Below are positions 24,262 through 31,134 of a stretch of 34,668 nucleotides of DNA, one piece after another. The notes below the pieces were generated by a model. The model ran no database searches. It saw only the letters and a program-made list of their open reading frames with translations, and had not been told where the DNA came from. Origin of the DNA: a virus; the IMG/VR virus record IMGVR_UViG_3300020404_000089, positions 1 to 34,668 of that record. One strand, given 5' to 3'. Each line of letters begins with the position of its first letter. The first letter of the stretch is position 1. The position numbers and the translations under genes were made by a program.

Positions 24262-24537
24262 TTAGAACTCCTCTTTGATGGAGGTTTTGAAATTTGTTGT
24301 CGCATCGAACTGCGCGAGATTGCCATCGTATGTCCTCCCTGTGAAGTCCTCCCACATAGGTCTAATCATTTGATGAAGTTGATCTATTTTTTCATTATTA
24401 GCATCAATCTTCAATGCCATGACCGCTACATTTCTATCTACGGCAATAAGTGTTGTTGAAATCCATGTGAGACCAGTTACACATGCACCTATAAAAGCAA
24501 CAAAGATCGTTCCAGCTACAAAATTAGCACTTAACAT
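24262..24537 (-). CDS. Small membrane protein with C-terminal helix, 91 aa
   Basis: Start chosen at ATG 24537: GGAG lies six bases upstream, and the only longer option begins at a TTG. The N terminus is hydrophobic (VAGTIFVAFIGACVTGLTWI), a single membrane span near residues 7-27. The next part (AVMALKIDANNEKIDQLHQM) is a helix that could be a coiled coil. The end (PMWEDFTGRTYDGNLAQFD) is polar. The gene overlaps the end of the basic 95-residue gene by seven bases. Membrane attachment with a cytoplasmic coiled coil is the likely topology. Function unknown; a lysis or superinfection role is possible. Confidence 0.6.
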   Translation of the reverse strand: MLSANFVAGTIFVAFIGACVTGLTWISTTLIAVDRNVAVMALKIDANNEKIDQLHQMIRPMWEDFTGRTYDGNLAQFDATTNFKTSIKEEF

Positions 24538-24818
24538 TTCCATCTCCGCCGTGCAGCGCAAATACGTTTTTTGGGTGTTTTGCTACAATTAATATTGTGC
24601 ATCTTCATCTGGCCTTTTGAACGGCTACAGTATGATGCGCGACGTTTAGCTGCTTTTGACCCCTTCTTTACCTTACCAGTAACAGCGGTCTTTAACTTTG
24701 ACCCTGGGTTGGCGCGGCGGTACGCCGCCACACCAGCCTTGGTCATTCCCGCTCCAGACTTTGTGGAGCGGAAATTTTTCTTGTTACGCTTTGGCATTTT
24801 GGCTGGTTTTCTAGCCAT
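24531..24818 (-). CDS. Lys/Arg-rich protein with four cysteines, 95 aa
   Basis: Start chosen at ATG 24818, which overlaps the upstream TAA (TAATG); the longer reading would need a GTG inside the previous gene. The product is strongly basic: RKPAKMPKRNKKNFRSTKSG, then AGMTKAGVAAYRRANPGSKL, KTAVTGKVKKGSKAAKRRAS, with C64, C78, C87 and C95 in the last third (YCSRSKGQMKMHNINCSK and ICAARRRWKC). I recall GAGMTKAGVAxYRRxNPGSKLKTAVT as a conserved domain in small proteins of marine phages and giant viruses (possibly DUF6321; name not certain). The cysteines could form a zinc site. A nucleic-acid-binding role is suggested by charge only. Confidence 0.7.
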   Translation of the reverse strand: MARKPAKMPKRNKKNFRSTKSGAGMTKAGVAAYRRANPGSKLKTAVTGKVKKGSKAAKRRASYCSRSKGQMKMHNINCSKTPKKRICAARRRWKC

Positions 24819-25090
24819 TAGCCAAAGAATCCAGTAAGCGAATCCACGTTGGTAAGTGTCACATGACACTCACTATCGAAGATTATACCATGATCTGGAA
24901 TGGTGATTTGATTATCATCAGATGTGTGAAACACCATCGACAATAGAGTAGCACCGCTACTGCCGTTTTTAAACACCACCGCAGGTGACCCGCTAGAAGC
25001 TGTCTTTACATAGAACGCTTTTAAACGAGTTCTACCACCCAGCACTGTTCCGCTAGCTGTAACTGTTTTTGCTGTGATAGAAGCAGCCAT
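24818..25090 (-). CDS. Small beta-rich virion accessory protein, 90 aa
   Basis: The protein consists of alternating strands: TAKTVTASGTVLGGRTRLKA, FYVKTASSGSPAVVFKNGSS, LLSMVFHTSDDNQITIPDHG and ECHVTLTNVDSLTGFFG. It is a single beta-sandwich by pattern and resembles the 111-residue protein at 18611-18946. Proteins of this style occur near capsid or tail genes of marine phages. Its place one gene after the coat suggests a capsid decoration or tail surface protein. Confident as a gene, not as a function. Confidence 0.6.
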   Translation of the reverse strand: MAASITAKTVTASGTVLGGRTRLKAFYVKTASSGSPAVVFKNGSSGATLLSMVFHTSDDNQITIPDHGIIFDSECHVTLTNVDSLTGFFG

Positions 25091-25102
25091 TCCGCCCTCC
25101 TA

Positions 25103-25564
25103 TTAAGCAAGGTTGTTATTTTGCTGGTACAGAATTGTAAAACGAACAAGACCTGCGTTTGTGGCAGCAGAAGCAGTCACAGTCAAACGAATGTCTGCTG
25201 TACCAGTGTCCTGCCAAGCTAATGCAGCGCCAGCCTGAGTTGTTGGGTACTTACGTCCAGCAGATGTGCCGCTTGCAAATGTGTTCAGAATTGTAGCTGC
25301 ACCGCCTACTGTGTCTCCAACACTAAGATTGGTAGAAGCGTTAGCTGCGGTGATAACGTCAATCACACAGTCAATAATCTGAGAGTTTGCAGGAATAACA
25401 ACATCAGTGACTTGAGCAGCTAGAGCACCGCCTGATAAGTCTGCTGAAAATGTCTGAGCCATAACAACTTGACCAACGTTAGCAATGTTTGAGCCTAAAG
25501 TCGTGCCTGTTGTGTTCTTGATAGTTCCGGCCTTAATAGGACCAGAGAAAGTAGTAGTAGCCAT
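25103..25564 (-). CDS. Ala/Thr-rich capsid decoration-type protein, 153 aa
   Basis: The N terminus (TTTFSGPIKAGTIKNTTGTT) is followed by a beta-rich body: VGQVVMAQTFSADLSGGALA, VTDVVIPANSQIIDCVIDVI and STNLSVGDTVGGAATILNTF. The C terminus (ADIRLTVTASAATNAGLVRF) completes a sandwich. Genes of this type often follow the coat gene in pelagic phages; a decoration or head-fibre role is the likely inference. It is the first gene after the tandem terminators, so its expression depends on read-through or a local promoter. AGGAGA lies upstream of the start. Confidence 0.65.
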   Translation of the reverse strand: MATTTFSGPIKAGTIKNTTGTTLGSNIANVGQVVMAQTFSADLSGGALAAQVTDVVIPANSQIIDCVIDVITAANASTNLSVGDTVGGAATILNTFASGTSAGRKYPTTQAGAALAWQDTGTADIRLTVTASAATNAGLVRFTILYQQNNNLA

Positions 25565-25631
25565 TTAAGTCTCCTGTCGTGGCTAGTGTCAACCGCACCA
25601 TGCAGTTGTCAGGATGAAAACAGCATACACG

Positions 25632-25663
25632 AAAAAAAACGAAGCCGCAATTACTACGGCTCC
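25632..25663 (-). terminator. Rho-independent terminator 2 downstream of the coat gene
   Basis: On the minus strand a 7-bp stem GGAGCCG / CGGCTTC (one G-U pair) with a 9-base loop is followed, after one G, by eight T residues. It is weaker than the first hairpin and lies about 60 bases after it. Confidence 0.7.
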
Positions 25664-25721
25664 GAGTTAAGGGAGGATTTGATATCTCAACAATGCGTAA
25701 GATACAAAAGTATCATAACAC

Positions 25722-25750
25722 AAAAAAGGGCAGCTAAAAAGCCGCCCTTT
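25722..25750 (-). terminator. Rho-independent terminator 1 downstream of the coat gene
   Basis: On the minus strand AAAGGGCGGC, loop TTTTTA, GCTGCCCTTT (10-bp stem with one G-U), then a short T tract. It lies 24 bases after the coat stop. This is a strong canonical terminator. It should reduce transcription into the tail genes relative to the head genes. Confidence 0.85.
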
Positions 25751-25773
25751 AACCCAGTATGGAGGACTAGGGT

Positions 25774-26685
25774 TTATGCACCAGGTGAACCGAATACACA
25801 ACGAGGATCGGAGAAGCCGAAGCTGTAACGCTCACGAGCCTTGAAGCGCATGTTACCTGTGTCAAAGTCTGCTTCCATCTGTGTTGACAGTGGAACACGC
25901 TCAAAGTGGAGGAATCCACGAGGAGCATCTGTCAACAGGAAGAATGCATCCGTATCAGTAAGGAAGTCGTTAACGGCATAACCGTCAGGCAACATACCCA
26001 TTGAACGAAGTGCATTGACATCATTGTCAGCAGTACCCACACGAAGATTTGAAACCATCAGACGCTCGGCAACAAACTGTAGTTGACGAGGAACAACAAG
26101 TTTCATTCCGCGTAGAGCAACCTTCAAACCACGCTCATCAACAAAACCAGCAATGCTAATCAGAGCGTCCTCAAGAGAGGTTTCGTTCAAATCAGCGGCA
26201 GTGCTTGGCTCGTTGTTGAATGTGTTACCATTTGTCAATGGGTGAGATGCATCACACAATGCAACTCCGTCACCACCAGCAAACGCACCAGCCGAGAATG
26301 CATTGTTTAGAATGCTGGCTGCTTTGACCTGCTTGGTATGTGCCATTGAACGGGCAAGAGCACGAGTGTAGCGGCTTGAAAGACGATCATAAAGATTGTC
26401 CTCGACTGCTTCTTCGGTAATGCTAAATGCCAAGGCAATGGTTTCATGGTTGTACCGAGCGGTAAATGCTTCGTTGGCATCATCAAAACTGATAGCAGAA
26501 CCCTCATCCTTAGTGGGAGCAGCTCCAAAGCCAGAAAGCATTACCTCTTCTTCAAATGCACGATCTGAAGACTCGGTGGTGAAAATTTCGGCGTGCTGGT
26601 TTTCATACCTGTCATACTCCATTCCAAATAGAGCATTTAGGCCAGGCTCCAGCTCTTTCGCCAGTTGTGCGCGAGAAATAGCCAT
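25774..26685 (-). CDS. Major capsid protein, 303 aa
   Basis: The N terminus reads SRAQLAKELEPGLNALFGME, then YDRYENQHAEIFTTESSDRA. It has EEVMLSGFGAAPTKDEGSAI followed by SFDDANEAFTARYNHETIAL, then SITEEAVEDNLYDRLSSRYT and ARSMAHTKQVKAASILNNAF. Near the C terminus is DTDAFFLLTDAPRGFLHFER and RERYSFGFSDPRCVFGSPGA. This is the pattern of a HK97-fold coat protein of the Mu gpT-like type found in marine phages. It sits after the scaffold and is followed by strong terminators, consistent with high expression. No protease gene is visible here, so maturation cleavage is unclear. SD: AGGAGG before the ATG. Confidence 0.85.
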   Translation of the reverse strand: MAISRAQLAKELEPGLNALFGMEYDRYENQHAEIFTTESSDRAFEEEVMLSGFGAAPTKDEGSAISFDDANEAFTARYNHETIALAFSITEEAVEDNLYDRLSSRYTRALARSMAHTKQVKAASILNNAFSAGAFAGGDGVALCDASHPLTNGNTFNNEPSTAADLNETSLEDALISIAGFVDERGLKVALRGMKLVVPRQLQFVAERLMVSNLRVGTADNDVNALRSMGMLPDGYAVNDFLTDTDAFFLLTDAPRGFLHFERVPLSTQMEADFDTGNMRFKARERYSFGFSDPRCVFGSPGA

Positions 26686-26697
26686 AACTGAGCCTCC

Positions 26698-27342
26698 TTA
26701 TACGCCAGTCGTAGAAACAGTGCCCTGTGCAATGCTGCCCGTAGGAGCATTGAAGTGGTTGTTTATACGAACGATTAACGGGATACCAGCAACAGTAAAG
26801 TCTGAGTTTTCTGGGTCATCAAGGATTCCCATAATACGCAGAGCGTGTGTATTGGTGGTAGCGACAGTATTCAAATCCGCAGTAGCAGAGGAAATACCTG
26901 TAGTGGTAGAACCGCTGTTACCAGTTGCCATCTGAATATTAGAGAACACTGCTGTGCGAAGTTCAGCTTCGGTGTCGTTGCTGGCTTGCACATTAGATGT
27001 TGCAATAGTAAACAGTTGATCTGGATTATCATACAAAAAGGCTTTAACGGGGAAATTAGCATCCGCGCCAGAGCCAGGCCAGAAGTTAGAACGAACTACT
27101 TCTCCAGTGGTAGAACTGACATACTCACATCCGTTGAACACACCCACGATTGACACTGATCCACCAGCAGCAGCTTGTAGATCATCAATCACTCCGGCAG
27201 CAATCGGGATAACCGCCATGCCTTGGAAGATCGGGTTAGAGTTATTAGATGCAATGCGATACTCAGTCGTACCAGTGGAATTAGGTGCTGAACCCAGCAT
27301 CCCATACGGCCTCAAGCCGAAGCTTCCATTGGTGTTTGCCAT
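26698..27342 (-). CDS. Capsid accessory/decoration protein candidate, 214 aa
   Basis: The N terminus is NTNGSFGLRPYGMLGSAPNS, with TTEYRIASNNSNPIFQGMAV, IPIAAGVIDDLQ, SVSIVGVFNGCEYVSSTTGE and FWPGSGADANFPVKAFLYDN. The C terminus has MGILDDPENSDFTVAGIPLI and VRINNHFNAPTGSIAQG. It is beta-rich and placed directly before the major capsid gene, in the usual position of a marine phage head protein. A capsid stabilisation or decoration role is inferred. Confidence 0.65.
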   Translation of the reverse strand: MANTNGSFGLRPYGMLGSAPNSTGTTEYRIASNNSNPIFQGMAVIPIAAGVIDDLQAAAGGSVSIVGVFNGCEYVSSTTGEVVRSNFWPGSGADANFPVKAFLYDNPDQLFTIATSNVQASNDTEAELRTAVFSNIQMATGNSGSTTTGISSATADLNTVATTNTHALRIMGILDDPENSDFTVAGIPLIVRINNHFNAPTGSIAQGTVSTTGV

Positions 27343-27369
27343 GAGAATAACTCCTTATCTCACTATGGT

Positions 27370-27831
27370 TTAATTGGAGCCGCCTTTGCGACCTCCAAAA
27401 CTTACACGACTTTGCCTCTCATTAGTGATTGGCATCGAAGGATGTTGTTCCTTCATTAAGTCCTGATCCACAGCAGTCATTTGTTCGCGTGTCCGATCAC
27501 GGTAATATGCGGTTCTTTCCTGCGCTGTCTCTTCAGGGATCCTTGCTAACATTAACCCGCCGTTTCCTATAACACCTGCGTGATTACCATCTTCAATAAC
27601 AGCAAAATCGGATCCAGAATACTCATCGGCTCTGACAGGTTCCCATCCTTCACGAAGTTTCGCGTGGACGTTCATCTTATCTTCATCACCTCTGAGAGCT
27701 GTTCTAATCCAACGGTGCCTATATCCGTCAGGTGCTTCAGGTGCTTCTAAACGACTGGGCGGTGCCCAAGGCTTTCTGCGCGATGTCTTTTCGCGGGTTT
27801 CGGTAGACCGTGGTTGTCTTGTGTCACTCAT
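27370..27831 (-). CDS. Conserved head-region protein, 153 aa
   Basis: The first ~25 residues are basic and polar (STETREKTSRRKPWAPPSRL). The core has EAPEAPDGYRHRWIRTALRG, HAKLREGWEPVRADEYSGSD, FAVIEDGNHAGVIGNGGLML and ARIPEETAQERTAYYRDRTR. I recall this APDGYxHRWIR...REGWEPVR pattern in proteins between scaffold and coat genes of pelagic phages. No named function is known to me; a minor capsid or scaffold cofactor is likely by position. The gap to the scaffold gene is three bases. Confidence 0.65.
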   Translation of the reverse strand: MSDTRQPRSTETREKTSRRKPWAPPSRLEAPEAPDGYRHRWIRTALRGDEDKMNVHAKLREGWEPVRADEYSGSDFAVIEDGNHAGVIGNGGLMLARIPEETAQERTAYYRDRTREQMTAVDQDLMKEQHPSMPITNERQSRVSFGGRKGGSN

Positions 27832-27834
27832 AGC

Positions 27835-28743
27835 TTAGTCCTTTACATACTTAGCGTATTCTTCAAGAGGAACACCAAGTTTCTTAGCCATTGCTACTTG
27901 TGACGGTGTCAACTTGACGGTCCTGCGCCCCTGTTTTGAACTGCGGGAAGCGGAAGTATCAGCCGAGGCGACCCTTGTACTTCCTCCGGTTTGTTTTCCC
28001 CCCATCTCATTTGGAAAACGAGATTTTAAACGGGAATCCAACTCATCATAATACTCTTCGCCCTCTGGGTCAAACCCTTCTTCGGTCACAAGTTTATTAT
28101 GAATAACAAAAGCAGCTTGAGTCATTATCTCATCTTCACCAAACCACTCATTCTTTTCAGCCCACTTCTGCGCTTTAGGATCGGGCTTTGATGCGGGTTG
28201 AGCCTGTTGTTGCGGTACAGGTTGAGCCTCCTGCTGTGGCACAGGTTGCTGTTCCTGTCGCTGTTTTGCTAATCTGAAACGTTCTTGTTCTATGGAAATT
28301 TTAGATAAAGCCTGTTGAGCGTCAAACATCGCATCAACGTCACCTCGATCATGAGCTTCACGATAAGCTCTTTTTGCTGTGTCTAGTTGAGAATCAATGC
28401 GAGTGCCGTATTCGCTCAAGTATCCTTGGTCTAGATTTGTTAGACGAGACTTTAAATCCTCGTTCTCTTTTTTAAGAACATCTGCGATACGGGCAGCTTC
28501 TTCTTTATCTCTCTCCGCATAGCGATACTTTTCAGTAAGTTTTTTAATCCGCTTCTGGACACCTTTACTGTAGTTGTCCAGTTCCTCTCCCTCTGCGTCT
28601 TCTTTAACGGTGACTTTTGGCTTATCGTCAAGCTCTAAGTCCTGCTGAACAGGTTCCTTTTCAGCAGACTCGTCAATTGTAACTTCTACATTTTCTTCAA
28701 CAACTTGTGCTTCAGCCTCTGCCACTACCGCCTCCTTAGACAT
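27835..28743 (-). CDS. Scaffolding protein candidate, 302 aa
   Basis: The N terminus is very acidic (VVEENVEVTIDESAEKEPVQ). From about 55 to 160 it is a long coiled coil (GVQKRIKKLTEKYRYAERDK, ENEDLKSRLTNL). A QPVPQQEAQPVPQQQAQP linker follows, then a helical part with WFGEDEIMTQAAFVIHNKLV. The C-terminal ~30 residues are basic (QGRRTVKLTPSQVAMAKKLG and LEEYAKYVKD). Acidic/helical with a basic C-terminal helix is the pattern of phage scaffolds, whose C terminus binds the coat. It overlaps the GroES gene by eight bases. The coat gene follows two genes later. Confidence 0.75.
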   Translation of the reverse strand: MSKEAVVAEAEAQVVEENVEVTIDESAEKEPVQQDLELDDKPKVTVKEDAEGEELDNYSKGVQKRIKKLTEKYRYAERDKEEAARIADVLKKENEDLKSRLTNLDQGYLSEYGTRIDSQLDTAKRAYREAHDRGDVDAMFDAQQALSKISIEQERFRLAKQRQEQQPVPQQEAQPVPQQQAQPASKPDPKAQKWAEKNEWFGEDEIMTQAAFVIHNKLVTEEGFDPEGEEYYDELDSRLKSRFPNEMGGKQTGGSTRVASADTSASRSSKQGRRTVKLTPSQVAMAKKLGVPLEEYAKYVKD

Positions 28744-29203
28744 GTTTCACATCATCTGGTTCAAGGATCGTAGCAATGACCTCATCGTCATTGATAATGC
28801 GAACCTCACCGCCATCAATTTTAAACCTGGACCCTGCATATCTGCCAATGCACACCCACTGACCCTCTTCACACCAAGGTTCAGGACTGTCACCAAATTT
28901 GTTAGGGTCTTGATACGCCAAAGGCCCTAGCTTTAAAACATAGGCCACCACAGTGGCTAATGCTTCACGCTCTCGTGCCTCATTGGGAATTATGATGCCG
29001 CCCTCTGTCTTCGTCTTACCTTGATAAGGCATGACAAGTATCCTCCAACCAGTTGGTTGAGGCAGGCGTTCTTTTAAAGATTTGTCTACTAAACTGGGGT
29101 CTAAAACTCGTTTTTCAGCCTCTACATAAGCGCCTTCTGTTGATACAGGTTCTTTTGCTTTAGACTTTGCGATATGGTCAGGAACGTATAATGTCTTCGC
29201 CAT
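28736..29203 (-). CDS. GroES-like co-chaperonin, 155 aa
   Basis: Residues ~50-150 have the Cpn10 fold pattern: PTGWRILVMPYQGKTKTEGG with IIIPNEAREREALATVVAYV (strand, mobile loop, strand), then LGPLAYQDP, WCEEGQWVCIGRYAGSRFKI and VRIINDDEVIATILEP. A ~45-residue N-terminal extension (PDHIAKSKAKEPVSTEGAYV) is absent from host GroES. It probably works with host GroEL to fold the coat protein, as T4 gp31 does. The loop TKTEGGIIIP holds the region that contacts GroEL. It stands immediately before the scaffold gene, and the start overlaps the previous gene by 26 bases. Confidence 0.85.
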   Translation of the reverse strand: MAKTLYVPDHIAKSKAKEPVSTEGAYVEAEKRVLDPSLVDKSLKERLPQPTGWRILVMPYQGKTKTEGGIIIPNEAREREALATVVAYVLKLGPLAYQDPNKFGDSPEPWCEEGQWVCIGRYAGSRFKIDGGEVRIINDDEVIATILEPDDVKHV

Positions 29204-29390
29204 CTTCTATGTTTCTCTCCAGCAGGGTTTTGATCTCTTCCTTGGCATAGACAAGTCCCTGTACTTCTCCAACCAACCGCTGGTACTGTTCAAAGTTTGA
29301 AACACCACCAGATGTCAACATGTCAGCGATCTGTTCCTCTCGCTGTGCTAACAACTTATAAACATGTTTTGCGAAGTCTGCAACATCCAT
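29178..29390 (-). CDS. Small helical protein, 70 aa
   Basis: Entirely helical and charged: VADFAKHVYKLLAQREEQIA, NFEQYQRLVGEVQGLVYAKE, EIKTLLERNIEDGEDIIRS. No hydrophobic span. Small proteins of this style precede the GroES-like gene in pelagic phages; role unknown. It could be a scaffold-like cofactor or a head assembly factor. Its end overlaps the GroES start by 26 bases. Confidence 0.6.
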   Translation of the reverse strand: MDVADFAKHVYKLLAQREEQIADMLTSGGVSNFEQYQRLVGEVQGLVYAKEEIKTLLERNIEDGEDIIRS

Positions 29391-29397
29391 TATACAA

Positions 29398-29706
29398 TTA
29401 AAATGTCCCTGCGAACTTTTTACCTCTTACAACGGCACCACAACCTCGGCTCATATTAGGTGCATCTACGCTCATTCCCTTGCTAAAACCTTTTACACCA
29501 CGACCTTTTAAAATGTCTTTTTGTGTAACTTTTCCATCACCTGTCAAATCAGGAAAACTAGTCATACCGCCGCCTACAAAAGTTTTAACATCATCATCAG
29601 AATCGTTGCCTCTTTCTTTAAAAAGATCAGACTCGGCAAGCTCTTTAGCATCTTCACTACCAAACTTTTCAAGTTCTTCTAATTCAATAATTCTTGGATC
29701 AGTCAT
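29398..29706 (-). CDS. Protein with dockerin-like calcium loop and RGCGAVVRGKKF tail, 102 aa
   Basis: The N-terminal half is acidic (IIELEELEKFGSEDAKELAE). Residues 53-64 (DLTGDGKVTQKD) match an EF-hand or dockerin calcium loop, with D53, T55, D57 and D64 as candidate ligands. The C terminus (MSRGCGAVVRGKKFAGTF) is basic and ends in a motif I recall from many small marine phage proteins. The combination of an acidic part, a calcium loop and a basic tail suggests a virion or assembly protein rather than an enzyme. A second EF-hand-like loop lies at 31343-31663. Confidence 0.6.
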   Translation of the reverse strand: MTDPRIIELEELEKFGSEDAKELAESDLFKERGNDSDDDVKTFVGGGMTSFPDLTGDGKVTQKDILKGRGVKGFSKGMSVDAPNMSRGCGAVVRGKKFAGTF

Positions 29707-29715
29707 TAAAAACTC

Positions 29716-30099
29716 CTATTTCTTAAAAAACTTGGTTGCTGCACGGGTTCCAAATGAAGCCGATACAATGATTCCCAATGTGTACCTATAATACTCCGGC
29801 ATGGCCTGTAAAGCAACAAAACCATCTTCTACGATCTGTCTGCCCCAATCTCCGCAGAAGGCTAAGATAAGCGGAACCGAAAATAAAATGGTAAGCCATT
29901 CGTCTTTCCAGCTATTTGCAGATGCGTCAGCCATTTTAAGATCCCAGTCGATCTCTCCCGTGGCTTTCTTCTCCATAATGACAGCTTCTGCCTTGGCTTT
30001 CGCTACTTTTGCACCAGCTTCAGCTTTTGTCTTTTCAACCTTACCCTCTAGCCATGTTCCAGCTAAAGAGGATATAGGACCAATCAGTGCCTGTATCAT
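29716..30099 (-). CDS. Holin-like membrane protein (3TM GTA-type), 127 aa
   Basis: The N terminus is IQALIGPISSLAGTWLEGKV followed by a long Ala/Lys-rich amphipathic helix. It then has WDLKMADASANSWKDEWLTI, LFSVPLILAFCGDW (span near 68-84) and YYRYTLGIIVSASFGTRAAT (near 104-122). This order (N-terminal helix, KDEW, two spans) fits the holin family found in gene transfer agents and marine phages (GTA_holin_3TM type). It probably opens the inner membrane for an endolysin; no endolysin gene is visible in the window. Overlap with the next upstream gene is four bases. Confidence 0.65.
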   Translation of the reverse strand: MIQALIGPISSLAGTWLEGKVEKTKAEAGAKVAKAKAEAVIMEKKATGEIDWDLKMADASANSWKDEWLTILFSVPLILAFCGDWGRQIVEDGFVALQAMPEYYRYTLGIIVSASFGTRAATKFFKK

Positions 30100-30314
30100 T
30101 CTACTATCCTCACGATGTAATTTGATCCATCAGAATTTTTCTCAATTACAACGGTTTTATTCTCACAGGAATATCTGACCGCTGTTGATTTCTTATACAA
30201 ATTTCGTTCTATTTTTCGCTTGGTCTTGAGACATTTAGATATCTTTTCAAATGCAGTATGCTCCGCAACATCACCGCCCATGTAAAGTATCAATGCTATT
30301 GTTTCAGTTACCAC
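30096..30314 (-). CDS. Small hydrophobic-start protein with two Cys, 72 aa, GTG start
   Basis: The start is GTG at 30314, with AAGGA upstream; it overlaps the stop of the 134-residue gene by 11 bases. The layout is a short hydrophobic strand (IALILYMGGD), then EHTAFEKISKCLKTKRKIER with one Cys, and AVRYSCENKTVVIEK with a second. The same layout (short hydrophobic start, GG, Cys, late Cys) is seen at 30913-31134 and 31134-31346. A short exported or membrane-associated protein with a disulfide is possible. Function unknown. Confidence 0.55.
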   Translation of the reverse strand: MVTETIALILYMGGDVAEHTAFEKISKCLKTKRKIERNLYKKSTAVRYSCENKTVVIEKNSDGSNYIVRIVE

Positions 30315-30708
30315 GTTTATGATTCCTTAATTTTTCAATCTGTTCTTCAATATTCGTGAGTCGCTTTTCAAAAAAATCTAAAGTCAGTTTTTGTTGTTGA
30401 TCATGTGGAGCGCGACCTTCGTCTATTTGCTCTTGCAGTTTTGCAAGTTGATCTGACAGATGCTCTATTAGCATAAACTGTTCAGAATCAGCGGGTAAGC
30501 TCCCCATTTCACCTCTAGGCCATTTGATGCGAAATTCTGTATTCATACCTAAATCTGTTTCCATCAACAGAATTTTATTCTCTATAGTGTTAAGGCGTTC
30601 AATAACACCAAAATACGCCCAAGTGCCAACGGTTGCAGCGATAAGCAATGCAATCAAATTGCGGATAGGCATGGCTAATTCAGTGTTTTCACTTAATTTA
30701 GTAGCCAT
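30304..30708 (-). CDS. Membrane-anchored coiled-coil protein, 134 aa
   Basis: One span near residues 15-33 (IRNLIALLIAATVGTWAYFG) follows a short cytoplasmic N terminus. After it are RLNTIENKILLMETDLGMNT, EFRIKWPRGEMGSLPADSEQ and LSDQLAKLQEQIDE, ending in a coiled coil (FFEKRLTNIEEQIEKLRNHK). The EFRIKWPRGEMGSLPAD segment is conserved in pelagic phages as I recall. The protein could be a spanin-like or superinfection protein, but it has no lipobox. Start overlaps the previous stop (TAATG). Confidence 0.65.
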   Translation of the reverse strand: MATKLSENTELAMPIRNLIALLIAATVGTWAYFGVIERLNTIENKILLMETDLGMNTEFRIKWPRGEMGSLPADSEQFMLIEHLSDQLAKLQEQIDEGRAPHDQQQKLTLDFFEKRLTNIEEQIEKLRNHKRGN

Positions 30709-30920
30709 TACTCAACACCCAAAATTCGTGACAGACCAAAAACCTCCATGAGCATAAATGTAAAAAACAATAATAAAATACCACCTGCAATTAGTTTACC
30801 ACTAAAGTTGGTGGATCCTATTTTAATAGCCACAAACTCATTGCCTAATATACGCAGTACAAGTTCAAAGCTATTCTCGCCAACTGCTACAGATACTGGT
30901 TTTTTCTTTTCTTCACTCAC
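30708..30920 (-). CDS. Small membrane protein, 70 aa, GTG start
   Basis: I chose GTG at 30920 over ATG 30986: it gives an 8-base overlap (GTGAGTGA) with the previous stop, whereas ATG 30986 would give a 74-base overlap, and the GTG has GGGGA upstream. The product starts SEEKKKPVSVAVGENSFELV, then LRILGNEFVAIKIGSTNFSG, and ends in one span (AGGILLLFFTFMLMEVFGL, residues ~45-63). A short soluble head attached to one membrane helix is likely. Function unknown. Confidence 0.55.
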   Translation of the reverse strand: MSEEKKKPVSVAVGENSFELVLRILGNEFVAIKIGSTNFSGKLIAGGILLLFFTFMLMEVFGLSRILGVE

Positions 30921-31134
30921 AAGTTGATTTCCCCGCACAGTCTTTCGGAAAACAGTGCATAGCCATCTTATAATGTTTATTATCATAGGCGGCTGACCAT
31001 CGTTTATCTTCCAACATCCAGTGACATTGTTTTTGACTCATAGGTTGCTGTAAACTCATCTGTCCAATGTAATGATCAGTGACTCCATCATTTCCCCACA
31101 TTGAAATTACCAAGATGTACTCTCTCAAGGCCAT
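30913..31134 (-). CDS. Small Cys/His/Trp-rich protein with hydrophobic start, 73 aa
   Basis: The layout is MALREYILVISMWGNDGVTD, then QQPMSQKQCHWMLEDKRWSA, and YKMAMHCFPKDCAGKSTCE with three late Cys. It resembles the 70- and 72-residue neighbours in plan but not closely in sequence. The Cys/His content could bind metal or form disulfides in the periplasm. The start overlaps the previous TAA (TAATG). Function unknown. Confidence 0.55.
   Translation of the reverse strand: MALREYILVISMWGNDGVTDHYIGQMSLQQPMSQKQCHWMLEDKRWSAAYDNKHYKMAMHCFPKDCAGKSTCE

Larger units (their letters stand above)
25565..25773. other. 209-base intergenic region between coat gene and next gene
   Basis: This is the longest gap in the window. 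It holds two hairpin terminators for the minus strand (annotated separately). Between the second hairpin and the next start I see TTGACA (minus) about 22 bases from the ATG, but no -10 box at the correct distance before the gene, so I do not call a promoter. No small gene is supported. Confidence 0.7.

Noticed and set aside
24261-24326. Upstream ATG extension of the 60-residue basic protein
   Set aside because: It would overlap the membrane-protein gene heavily, while AGAGGAG precedes the later ATG at the correct distance.
25565-25631. Promoter with TTGACA before the decoration-type gene
   Set aside because: The hexamer is too close to the start codon for a -10 box to fit at the usual distance, so transcription from here is not supported.
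26396-26935. Plus-strand open frame (179 codons) opposite the coat gene
   Set aside because: It is antisense to the coat and accessory genes and its composition is that of a shadow frame.
29716-30099. Gene transfer agent rather than phage
   Set aside because: Only the holin resembles GTA proteins; the portal, coat and tail genes are not in GTA order and no GTA tail or protease genes are present.
30921-30986. Upstream ATG for the small membrane protein
   Set aside because: It would overlap the Cys-rich gene by 74 bases; GTG at 30920 gives a short overlap with an SD-like GGGGA.
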